DNA from: Lachnospiraceae bacterium
GTDB taxonomy: Bacteria > Bacillota > Clostridia > Lachnospirales > Lachnospiraceae
Assembly: GCA_017483425.1 (NCBI GenBank)
Contig: JAFUWM010000344.1
Coordinates: forward strand, 1 to 6,814
Length of the DNA: 6,814 bases
Reading direction: 5' to 3'
The first letter of the stretch is position 1, and every line of letters begins with the position of its first letter. Below the pieces are notes generated by a model, which was not told where the DNA came from, did not search any database, and saw nothing but the letters and a program-made list of their open reading frames with translations. Position numbers and translations under genes: made by a program. Shown here piece by piece: positions 1-6,305 of this stretch.

Positions 1-945
1 AACAGGTCTGCCCCTGCGTCCGTTATCAATGAGTGCGTCAACTGCTTCCTGAAGCATTCTCTTTTCGTTTCTGACGATGATGTCAGGCGTACCGAGCTCA
101 AGGAGCTTTTGAAGTCTGTTATTTCTGTTTATTATCCTTCTGTAAAGATCATTAAGGTCGGAGGTGGCAAACCTGCCGCCGTCAAGCTGTACCATAGGTC
201 TCAGATCAGGAGGAATTACAGGCATACAATCAAGCACCATCCATGCAGGCTCGTTGCCGGACTCCCTGAAAGCTTCCACAACCTCAAGTCTCTTAACTAT
301 ACGTGCCCTCTTCTGTCCCGTAGCACTTTCCAGCTCAGACCTGAGCTCTTCGGATTCCCTGTCAAGATCAATACTCTGCAGAAGCTCCTTTATCGCCTCT
401 GCTCCCATACCTACACGGAATTTATATCCATACTGCTCACGGGCATTCTGATACTCCTGCTCAGTGAGGATCTGCTTGTACTCAAGATCCGTCTCTCCGG
501 GATCAAGTACTATATATGCCGCAAAATAAAGCACCCTTTCAAGTATCCTTGGCGAAAGATCCAGAATAAGACCCATACGGCTCGGGATTCCCTTGAAGTA
601 CCAGATATGTGACACGGGAGCCGCAAGCTCGATATGCCCCATCCTTTCACGGCGGACAGAAGCTTTCGTGACCTCAACACCGCACTTGTCGCATATAACG
701 CCCTTATATCTTATCTTTTTGTATTTTCCGCAGTGACATTCCCAATCCTTGGTCGGTCCGAAAATCCTTTCACAGAAAAGACCGTCCGGCTCAGGCTTAA
801 GGGTTCGATAATTTATGGTTTCGGGCTTTTTGACCTCACCGTGTGACCACTCCCTGATCTTCTCGGGGCTGGCCAGACCTATTCTTATCGCATCAAAAGT
901 CAGCGGTTCGTATTTATCTGTCTGTCTGTTTATCATATCAGGCAT
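1..945 (-). CDS. rpoC: DNA-directed RNA polymerase subunit beta' (5' part, cut by window edge)
   Basis: This is the N-terminal 315 codons of the beta' subunit, which with beta forms the catalytic cleft of RNA polymerase; the frame is open to the window edge. The protein starts MPDMINRQTDKYEPL. The zinc-binding cysteines are visible as C70, C72, C85 and C88, the same numbers as in E. coli beta'. The clamp and sigma-binding coiled coil follow at about residues 246-313 (PPDLRP, DLNDLYRRIINRNNRLQ, NEKRMLQEAVDAL). The rudder, the NADFDGD magnesium loop and the rest lie outside the window. The start is supported by GAGAGGAG six bases upstream and by family alignment. The gene follows rpoB after 39 bases with no terminator, so the two are cotranscribed. 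No frameshift or in-frame stop is seen in the visible part. Confidence 0.98.
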   Translation of the reverse strand, partial: MPDMINRQTDKYEPLTFDAIRIGLASPEKIREWSHGEVKKPETINYRTLKPEPDGLFCERIFGPTKDWECHCGKYKKIRYKGVICDKCGVEVTKASVRRERMGHIELAAPVSHIWYFKGIPSRMGLILDLSPRILERVLYFAAYIVLDPGETDLEYKQILTEQEYQNAREQYGYKFRVGMGAEAIKELLQSIDLDRESEELRSELESATGQKRARIVKRLEVVEAFRESGNEPAWMVLDCMPVIPPDLRPMVQLDGGRFATSDLNDLYRRIINRNNRLQKLLELGTPDIIVRNEKRMLQEAVDALIDNGRRGRPV

Positions 946-951
946 CTATAG

Positions 952-959
952 CTCCTCTC
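952..959 (-). promoter_or_regulatory. Ribosome binding site of rpoC
   Basis: GAGAGGAG on the minus strand, six bases before the rpoC ATG. It fixes the rpoC start and lies in the 39-base rpoB-rpoC spacer, which holds no visible hairpin or promoter. Confidence 0.85.
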
Positions 960-984
960 AATAAAAGTCCTTGATCCAACAAAT

Positions 985-3900
985 TTACTCTGCAGTCGAA
1001 GTCTCCGCGGTCTCTTCGTCCACGTATGAATCTTCGTCCACATAGGATTCCTCATCCACGTATGTTTCTTCGTCATCCACGGTTTCCAAAGTACCCGTTT
1101 CTCCGTCAAACTCCTGTGTAGTGAATCCGTTTGCCTTAAACTCGTCTTCCCTTGATCCGCCATAGAATCTGTCGTCGTCAAGGATATGCCTCATATCGGT
1201 ATCGCCGTATTCGGCGGTTTCGGCTATCTCTACCTCAGTGCCGTCATCTTTAAGGACACGCACATCAAGTCCCAGCGACTGGAGCTCTTTGAGCAGAACC
1301 TTGAAAGACTCAGGTATGCCGGGCTCGGGGATATTCTCTCCCTTTATTATAGCCTCATAGGTCTTTACCCTTCCTATCACGTCATCCGACTTGACTGTAA
1401 GGATCTCCTGAAGTGTATATGCAGCGCCATACGCTTCGAGAGCCCAGACCTCCATTTCTCCGAATCTCTGTCCGCCAAACTGCGCTTTGCCGCCCAAAGG
1501 CTGCTGTGTGACAAGCGAATAAGGACCGGTGGAACGCGCATGTATCTTATCATCAACCATATGATGGAGTTTGAGATAATGCATATGTCCGATCGTTACG
1601 GCATTGTCGAAATACTCTCCGGTACGTCCGTCTCTGAGTCTGACCTTGCCGTCTTTGCTTATCTCTACGCCCTTCCATACACTCCTGTGATCCCTGTTTT
1701 CAGAAAGGTAATCCATAACCTCGGGAAGAAGAACCTTTTTGTATTTCTTTTCAAAATCTTCCCATTCGCTGTTCACGTAATCATTCGCAAGCTCAAGCGT
1801 TTCTTCGATATCAACCTCGTTTGCTCCGTCAAATACGGGCGTTGATATCTTGAATCCGAGCGCCGCAGCCGCAAGAGACAAGTGTATCTCAAGTATCTGT
1901 CCGATATTCATACGCGAAGGAACGCCCAGAGGATTAAGCACTATGTCAAGCGGCCTGCCGTTCGGAAGATAAGGCATATCCTCTATAGGAAGAACCCTCG
2001 AACACACACCCTTGTTTCCGTGTCTTCCGGCCATCTTGTCACCGACGCCGATCTTTCTCTTCTGTGCTATATAGATCCTGACCGCCTTATTTACTCCCGG
2101 CGAAAGCTCGTCTCCCGCCTCTCTGGTAAATACCTTCGCATCGACTACGATACCGTTCTCACCGTGAGGAACCTTAAGGGAGGTATCTCTGACCTCACGC
2201 GCTTTCTCACCAAAGATCGCGCGCAGAAGTCTCTCTTCTGCTGTAAGCTCTGTCTCTCCCTTGGGAGTTACCTTTCCGACAAGGATATCTCCCGCCCTTA
2301 CTTCCGCGCCTATACGTATGATTCCATTCTCGTCAAGGTCTTTCAATGCCTCTTCGCCGACACCGGGTACATCACGTGTGATCTCCTCCGGTCCGAGCTT
2401 TGTATCCCTTGACTCGCACTCATGCTCTTCTATATTAATAGAAGTAAATACATCATCTCTTACCAAACGCTCACTTATAAGCACGGCGTCCTCGTAGTTA
2501 TAGCCTTCCCATGTCATGAATCCGATAAGAGGATTCTTACCGAGAGCCAGCTCTCCGTTTGAAGTGGACGGACCGTCCGCTATCACCTCTCCCGCCTCAA
2601 TATGCTGACCCTTTACCACTATAGGTCTCTGATTGTAGCAGTTTGACTGGTTGGATCTCATAAACTTCGCAAGCTTATAGTCCGTCTTTGTTCCGTCATC
2701 ATTGGCGACCTTTATCATATCGCTCTGTGAGAGGAGCACTGTACCGGGCTTATCCGCAAGCAGACATACCCCGGAGTCTACGGCTGCCTTTGTCTCCATG
2801 CCCGTTCCTATTATAGGAGCCTCGGTAGTAAGCAGCGGCACCGCCTGTCTCTGCATGTTTGAACCCATGAGAGCACGGGTCGGGTCGTCATTTTGAAGAA
2901 AAGGCACGAGCGTCGTCGCAACCGAGAACACCTGTCTCGGAGAAACGTCCATATAGTCAAACATGCTCTTCTCGTACTGCTGCGTTTCATCCTTGAATCT
3001 TCCGGAAACCATACGGTTCACGAAATGACCTTCTGCATCAAGCGGCTCTGAAGCCTGGGCTACATGATAGTTGTCCTCTTCGTCAGCCGTCATATATACG
3101 ACCTCATCCGTAACCTTAGGATTCTCGGGATCGGTATGGTCTACCTTTCTGTAAGGAGACTCCACAAATCCATATTCGTTAATGCGGGCATAGCATGCCA
3201 GCGAATTGATAAGTCCTATATTAGGACCTTCGGGTGTCTCTACGGGACACATGCGTCCATAGTGCGAATAATGGATATCCCTGACCTCCATGCCTGCGCG
3301 ATCCCTTGAAAGTCCTCCGGGACCCAACGCGGACAACCTTCTCTTATGGGTCAGCTCTCCCAGAGGGTTGTTCTGATCCATAAACTGCGACAGCTGTGAG
3401 GAACCAAAGAACTCCTTGACCGCCGCGGTAACAGGCTTGATATTTATGAGCTGCTGCGCTGTAACTGTAGAGATATCCTGCGTTGTCATCCTCTCACGCA
3501 CAACTCTCTCCAGCCTTGAAAGTCCGATCCTGTACTGATTCTGCAAAAGCTCTCCAACGGCACGGATACGGCGGTTTCCAAGATGATCGATGTCATCCTT
3601 GTTGCCGATGCCGTACTCAAGGTGCATATTATAATTAATAGAAGCAAATATATCCTCGCGTGTAACATGCTTGGGGATAAGATCGGAAACGCTGTGCCTG
3701 ATCGCATCTTTCAATGCTTCAGGGGTATCATTCTCCTCCATCAGTTTCTCAAGCGCAGGATAATAAACAAGCTCTGTAACGCCGTAATCCCTTGCGCTCT
3801 CTCCCTTGGGGAATTCAATATAATGATTGATATCAACCATCATGGAGGAGAGGACCTTTACGTTTCTCTTATCCGTCTGGATCAAAACGCTCGTAACAGC

Positions 3901-4908
3901 GCTGTTCTGTATCTCGTCAGCAAGCTCTCTCGTAACCTCGGTGCCGGCTTTTGCCGCAAGCCCGTTCTTTCCGGAAAGCTTAACTACCTCACCTGTTGCC
4001 GGATCAAGCACATCCTCCGCAAGAATGTGTCCCGCGATACGGTTTCTGAAAGAAAGCTTCTTATTAAATTTATAACGTCCTACCTTGGCCAGATCATATC
4101 TTCTCGAGTCAAAGAACATGACTTCTATGAGGCTTCTTGCGCTCTCCTCTGCCAGAGGCTCTCCCGGACGGATCTTTTTGTAAAGCTCCAGAAGGCCGTC
4201 CCTGACATTCTCCCCGGGATCCTTGGTAAAGCTGGCCAGAATCTTGGGCTCCTCACCAAATACATCAAGTATCTCCTGATTCGTACCCATTCCAAGCGCG
4301 CGAAGAAGAACCGTAACGGGAACCTTCCTTGTACGATCTACATGTACATAAAACACATCATTGGAATCAGTTTCATACTCAAGCCATGCTCCCCTGTTAG
4401 GGATAACCGTGCATGAGTAGAGCTTCTTTCCGAATTTATCGTGGTCTATTCCATAATATATGCCGGGCGAACGGACGAGCTGTGATACGATGACACGCTC
4501 CGCGCCGTTTATAACAAAGGTACCTGTATCCGTCATTATCGGCAGATCACCCATGAAAATCTTCTGCTCGGTATTGTCGGCTTCCGGCTTCGAAGCGTTA
4601 TACAGACGAACCGTAACCTCAAGAGGCGCCGAATACGTGGCATCTCTTGCCTTGCACTCCTCTATGCTGTATTTAACCTTTTCCTTATTGAAATGGTAAT
4701 CGACAAACTCCATGGAAAGATTTCCGCTATAATCGTTTATAGGCGAAATATCTTCGAACGCCTCCTTGAGACCCTCATTAATAAACCAGCCATACGAGGA
4801 TTTTTGTACATCTATGAGATTCGGCATTTCCAGGACTTCTTTTTGTCTCTGGTAGCTCATTCTCAGATTCTTTCCACTGTAGACCGGATGTATCCTGTTC
4901 TTTTCCAT
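985..4908 (-). CDS. rpoB: DNA-directed RNA polymerase subunit beta
   Basis: Complete 1307-residue beta subunit of RNA polymerase, ending in TAA. It holds the rifampicin-binding region at residues 502-528 (GSSQLSQFMDQNNPL then THKRRLSALGPGG), the ETPEGPNIGLI segment near 557-567, the active-site loop GYNYED at 802-807, the flap around 828-885, the catalytic lysines K958 and K966 in KIGVGDKMAGRHGNKG, and the beta'-binding C-terminal domain at about 1138-1220 (GGKAQFGGQRFGEMEVW). The roughly 100-residue insertion found in E. coli beta just before the catalytic lysines is absent. Between PVFDGA (1024-1029) and DGRTGE (1093-1098) there are 63 residues, about 40 more than I recall in Bacillus subtilis. 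The last 85 or so residues form an acidic tail with a tandem repeat. The start fits the clostridial N-terminus and a GGGGTGA ribosome binding site. rpoC follows in the same transcript. Confidence 0.99.
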   Translation of the reverse strand: MEKNRIHPVYSGKNLRMSYQRQKEVLEMPNLIDVQKSSYGWFINEGLKEAFEDISPINDYSGNLSMEFVDYHFNKEKVKYSIEECKARDATYSAPLEVTVRLYNASKPEADNTEQKIFMGDLPIMTDTGTFVINGAERVIVSQLVRSPGIYYGIDHDKFGKKLYSCTVIPNRGAWLEYETDSNDVFYVHVDRTRKVPVTVLLRALGMGTNQEILDVFGEEPKILASFTKDPGENVRDGLLELYKKIRPGEPLAEESARSLIEVMFFDSRRYDLAKVGRYKFNKKLSFRNRIAGHILAEDVLDPATGEVVKLSGKNGLAAKAGTEVTRELADEIQNSAVTSVLIQTDKRNVKVLSSMMVDINHYIEFPKGESARDYGVTELVYYPALEKLMEENDTPEALKDAIRHSVSDLIPKHVTREDIFASINYNMHLEYGIGNKDDIDHLGNRRIRAVGELLQNQYRIGLSRLERVVRERMTTQDISTVTAQQLINIKPVTAAVKEFFGSSQLSQFMDQNNPLGELTHKRRLSALGPGGLSRDRAGMEVRDIHYSHYGRMCPVETPEGPNIGLINSLACYARINEYGFVESPYRKVDHTDPENPKVTDEVVYMTADEEDNYHVAQASEPLDAEGHFVNRMVSGRFKDETQQYEKSMFDYMDVSPRQVFSVATTLVPFLQNDDPTRALMGSNMQRQAVPLLTTEAPIIGTGMETKAAVDSGVCLLADKPGTVLLSQSDMIKVANDDGTKTDYKLAKFMRSNQSNCYNQRPIVVKGQHIEAGEVIADGPSTSNGELALGKNPLIGFMTWEGYNYEDAVLISERLVRDDVFTSINIEEHECESRDTKLGPEEITRDVPGVGEEALKDLDENGIIRIGAEVRAGDILVGKVTPKGETELTAEERLLRAIFGEKAREVRDTSLKVPHGENGIVVDAKVFTREAGDELSPGVNKAVRIYIAQKRKIGVGDKMAGRHGNKGVCSRVLPIEDMPYLPNGRPLDIVLNPLGVPSRMNIGQILEIHLSLAAAALGFKISTPVFDGANEVDIEETLELANDYVNSEWEDFEKKYKKVLLPEVMDYLSENRDHRSVWKGVEISKDGKVRLRDGRTGEYFDNAVTIGHMHYLKLHHMVDDKIHARSTGPYSLVTQQPLGGKAQFGGQRFGEMEVWALEAYGAAYTLQEILTVKSDDVIGRVKTYEAIIKGENIPEPGIPESFKVLLKELQSLGLDVRVLKDDGTEVEIAETAEYGDTDMRHILDDDRFYGGSREDEFKANGFTTQEFDGETGTLETVDDEETYVDEESYVDEDSYVDEETAETSTAE
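1015..1068 (-). repeat. Three tandem 18-bp units in the 3' end of rpoB
   Basis: Three consecutive in-frame 18-base units encode ETYVDE, ESYVDE and DSYVDE (RpoB residues 1281-1298). The YVDE core is kept in all three, while third codon positions vary (TAC/TAT, GAT/GAC, GAG/GAA), so the repeat is visible at both DNA and protein level and is not a very recent duplication. It lies in the acidic C-terminal tail, beyond the conserved beta subunit domains. Confidence 0.9.
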
Positions 4909-4917
4909 CTAAGCTTT

Positions 4918-4923
4918 CACCCC
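4918..4923 (-). promoter_or_regulatory. Ribosome binding site of rpoB (non-canonical)
   Basis: GGGGTG, continuing as GGGGTGAAAG, ends nine bases before the rpoB ATG. It matches only the 3' part of the AGGAGGTGA consensus, which is weaker than the AGGAGG or GAGAGGAG sites of rplJ, rplL and rpoC. No better site is seen, and the protein N-terminus agrees with this start. Confidence 0.6.
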
Positions 4924-5032
4924 ATGAAATTTAATATGAACCAACAGTTTCATACACTCTGTAAATCAGCATATTTACTGGCTTTGTCCACGGATTTAAA
5001 GACAAAGAAAGCCCGTGCCGCCACAAAAGTGC
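4924..5032 (-). promoter_or_regulatory. Candidate structured 5' leader of rpoB
   Basis: The transcript expected from the promoter at 5040-5069 would have a leader of about 124 bases with several perfect inverted repeats. Stem A pairs 5001-5007 with 4982-4988 (CTTTGTC/GACAAAG), extendable by GGC/GCC across a 4-base bulge. Stem B pairs 4973-4978 with 4961-4966 (GTAAAT/ATTTAC, 6-base loop). Stem C pairs 4949-4954 with 4935-4940 (TATGAA/TTCATA, 8-base loop). Competing pairings exist: CACGG at 5013-5017 with CCGTG at 4989-4993 inside the stem A loop, and ATGAAA at 4948-4953 with TTTCAT at 4924-4929 next to the ribosome binding site. None ends in a U-tract, so a terminator is unlikely. The pairings are seen directly; a regulatory role is inference. 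Confidence 0.4.
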
Positions 5033-5039
5033 AATCTAC

Positions 5040-5069
5040 ATGGTAACACAAGCTTTCTTTAAAAGTCAA
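5040..5069 (-). promoter_or_regulatory. Sigma-A-type promoter for rpoBC in the rplL-rpoB spacer
   Basis: The -35 box is TTGACT (5064-5069, five of six consensus bases). After 18 bases comes an extended -10, TGTTACCAT (5040-5048), whose core TACCAT matches four of six bases and carries the upstream TG. Expected transcription start is near 5032. The sequence just upstream of -35 is rich in A and T, as in UP elements. No other terminator or promoter separates rplL from rpoB, so rpoBC would be transcribed both from here and by read-through from the rplJ promoter. Confidence 0.65.
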
Positions 5070-5091
5070 TAAAAAGTTTTGGTTTTTTACC

Positions 5092-5475
5092 TTACTTAAG
5101 GGTGATCTTTGCGCCTTCCGCCTCGAGCTTAGCCTTGATGTCGTCAGCTGAAGCCTTATCTGCTGCTTCCTTAAGTACCTTAGGAGCTCCCTCAACGAGA
5201 TCCTTTGCTTCCTTAAGTCCGAGACCGGTAACCTCACGAACAACCTTGATGACCTTGATCTTGTTAGGACCAACCTCAGTGAGCTCTACATCAAACTCGG
5301 TCTTATCCTCTGCTGCTCCCTCGCCGCCTGCTGCTGCGCCGCCTGCCGCAACCACAACACCTGCTGCCGCAGATACTCCGAACTCCTCCTCGCAAGCCTT
5401 TACGAGATCATTGAGCTCGAGTACTGTGAGCTCCTTTATAGCATCAATTATTTCTTCTTTTGTAAGCTTTGCCAT
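5092..5475 (-). CDS. rplL: 50S ribosomal protein L7/L12
   Basis: Complete 127-residue stalk protein, a usual length for the family. L12 dimers bind the C-terminal helix of L10 and recruit and stimulate the GTPase translation factors. The layout is canonical: N-terminal dimerization domain (about residues 1-33, MAKLTKEEIIDAIKELTVLE), a flexible Ala/Gly-rich hinge (about 35-56, with AAGG and GGAAAGG runs), and the globular factor-binding C-terminal domain (about 58-127) with the signature KVIKVVREVTGLGLKEAKDL at 74-93. It begins four bases after the rplJ stop, and its AGGAGG site is made of the last rplJ codons, pointing to translational coupling. L12 is needed in several copies per ribosome, which fits its strong ribosome binding site. 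No terminator is seen after its TAA. Confidence 0.99.
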   Translation of the reverse strand: MAKLTKEEIIDAIKELTVLELNDLVKACEEEFGVSAAAGVVVAAGGAAAGGEGAAEDKTEFDVELTEVGPNKIKVIKVVREVTGLGLKEAKDLVEGAPKVLKEAADKASADDIKAKLEAEGAKITLK

Positions 5476-5479
5476 TTTA

Positions 5480-6127
5480 TCATTCCTCCTCTTTCTTTGT
5501 TTCCTCTGCTGCCGGTGCCTCTGCTTCTGCAGGTGCTTCAGCAGGTGTCTCTTCTGTCTGTGCAGGCGCCGTCTCCTCTGCCGGAGCCGCTTCTGCCGCG
5601 GGTGCCTCAGATGCTTCTACCGCATCCTTGGCTGTACCGCCTTCGGGTGTCTTCTCAGCGATCTGATTAAGCACACGGGCGATATTTGAAATGGGTGATT
5701 TCCAAGATCCGAAGAGTCTTCCGAGAAGCTCCTCTCTTGAAGGGATCTTTGCAAGCTCTTCCACACCTTTGACATCATAATATTCGCCTTCGATCACGGC
5801 ACCCTTAATCTCGAGCTTGTCCGCAGTCTTCGCAAACTTTACAAGCACACGAGCCGGAGCTGTGACATCATCTTCTGCAAGCGCAAGCGCGGACGGTCCG
5901 TCCAACAGCTTATCAAGCTCTGCAAAGTCCGTGCCTTCAAAGGCTCTTTTCATCATGGTGTTTTTGTAGACCTTGTAGGAAACCCCTGCTTCGCGAAGCT
6001 GTCTGCGAAGCTGTGTGTCCTGCTCCACGGTAAGTCCTCTGTGATCTACGAGCACCGCCGCATGCGCGCCTTTGATCTTCTCGGAGATCTCATCGACTAT
6101 GGGAGCTTTGAGTTCCACCTTTGCCAT
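5480..6127 (-). CDS. rplJ: 50S ribosomal protein L10, with extended C-terminal tail
   Basis: Complete 215-residue L10, the base of the ribosomal stalk, which binds 23S rRNA together with L11 and carries L12 dimers. The N-terminal RNA-binding domain shows typical motifs (VLVDHRGLTVEQDTQLRRQL at 25-44, YKVYKNTMMKRA at 51-62). The L12-binding helical region runs to about residue 160 (SREELLGRLFGS, ISNIARVLNQIAEK). L10 proteins are usually about 165-175 residues, so roughly the last 45-55 residues are extra and are rich in Ala, Glu and Pro. The start follows AGGAGG by nine bases. The gene is preceded by an L10-type leader and attenuator, indicating autogenous control by L10 (with L12), and is followed by rplL four bases later. 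Confidence 0.98.
   Translation of the reverse strand: MAKVELKAPIVDEISEKIKGAHAAVLVDHRGLTVEQDTQLRRQLREAGVSYKVYKNTMMKRAFEGTDFAELDKLLDGPSALALAEDDVTAPARVLVKFAKTADKLEIKGAVIEGEYYDVKGVEELAKIPSREELLGRLFGSWKSPISNIARVLNQIAEKTPEGGTAKDAVEASEAPAAEAAPAEETAPAQTEETPAEAPAEAEAPAAEETKKEEE
5483..5647 (-). other. Low-complexity Ala/Glu/Pro tail segment of L10
   Basis: Codons 161-215 of rplJ encode 55 residues, of which I count 18 Ala, 16 Glu and 7 Pro, with no aromatic residue and an ending of KKEEE. Short motifs such as PAEE, APAE and EETP recur without a strict period. The segment looks disordered and strongly acidic. The final GAG GAG GAA codons also supply the rplL ribosome binding site. Confidence 0.8.
5485..5490 (-). 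promoter_or_regulatory. Ribosome binding site of rplL inside rplJ
   Basis: AGGAGG nine bases before the rplL ATG. It lies within the last glutamate codons of rplJ, whose TGA is at 5480-5482. Ribosomes finishing L10 would uncover or pass directly to the rplL start. Confidence 0.9.
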
Positions 6128-6136
6128 ATGGCTTTT

Positions 6137-6142
6137 CCTCCT
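6137..6142 (-). promoter_or_regulatory. Ribosome binding site of rplJ
   Basis: AGGAGG followed by nine bases and the rplJ ATG. It sits downstream of the attenuator hairpin, so the hairpin would act on transcription and does not itself contain this site. Confidence 0.9.
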
Positions 6143-6159
6143 TTTTAAATTTTCTACCG

Positions 6160-6187
6160 AAAACCCCCTGCCAAAAGACAGGGGTTC
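6160..6187 (-). terminator. Intrinsic terminator/attenuator ahead of rplJ
   Basis: An eight-pair GC-rich stem (arms 6177-6184 and 6165-6172, CCCCTGTC with GGCAGGGG, one G-T wobble) closes a TTTT loop. Two further A-U pairs at the base are possible with one bulged G (6164). It is followed on the minus strand by TTTT and then CGG, a short U-tract suited to partial termination. It lies between the L10-binding leader and the rplJ ribosome binding site, the position expected of the attenuator in L10-regulated leaders of Firmicutes. CTGTC in its 5' arm (6177-6181) could instead pair with GACAG at 6287-6291 in the leader, a possible antiterminator contact. Confidence 0.8.
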
Positions 6188-6300
6188 AGAAATTCTTCAT
6201 TATAAAATAAATAAGAACTTTCATCCTCGGCGGGCGTCTTGTTTCAAGAGCTTACGGCTTTGGCGCTTTAGCACCGCTGCCACCTGCTGTCTTCGGCAAT
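6188..6300 (-). ncRNA. L10 leader (ribosomal protein autoregulatory RNA)
   Basis: The untranslated region before rplJ carries sequence I recognise from the L10_leader family: GCCGAAGACAGCAGGTGG near 6280-6297 and CCGCCGAGGATGAAAG near 6218-6233. Supporting pairings are GGTGG (6280-6284) with CCGCC (6229-6233), an inner hairpin GGTGC-TAAA-GCGCC (6262-6275), and a hairpin TCTTG-AAA-CAAGA (6237-6249). L10, or the L10-L12 complex, binds this RNA instead of 23S rRNA when in excess and lowers rplJL expression. The terminator directly downstream suggests that control is by transcription attenuation. Family membership is from memory; the exact ends are approximate. Confidence 0.8.
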
Positions 6301-6305
6301 TAAAA

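Noticed and set aside
3583..4416. 277-codon plus-strand reading frame inside rpoB
   Set aside because: Antisense shadow of rpoB with no recognisable motif, no plausible ribosome binding site noted, and full conservation explained by rpoB. The other plus-strand frames across rpoB and rpoC were rejected for the same reason.
4961..4978. ATG in the loop of a leader hairpin as a second small ORF start
   Set aside because: The 13-residue frame has no Shine-Dalgarno sequence and the ATG is in a hairpin loop; nothing beyond chance supports translation.
5061..5091. Possible terminator directly after rplL
   Set aside because: The stretch has A and T runs but no GC-containing stem before them, so it does not support an intrinsic terminator; it reads better as A/T-rich sequence upstream of the rpoB promoter.
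4950..5273. 107-codon minus-strand frame overlapping the rplL end and the rpoB leader
   Set aside because: Out of frame with rplL over most of its length, basic Arg/Ser-rich composition typical of a shifted frame, and it runs through the proposed promoter.
5102..5689. 195-codon plus-strand reading frame opposite rplL and rplJ
   Set aside because: It is antisense to two certain ribosomal protein genes. The Ser/Ala/Cys-rich product reflects the GC-biased codons and Ala/Glu runs of those genes, and no family is recognisable.
6186..6224. 12-residue ORF (MKVLIYFIMKNF) between the L10-binding site and the attenuator
   Set aside because: The only Shine-Dalgarno-like bases (GAGG) touch the ATG with no spacing, and they belong to the conserved GAGGATGA part of the leader. 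Probably chance, although its stop codon reaches the base of the terminator stem.
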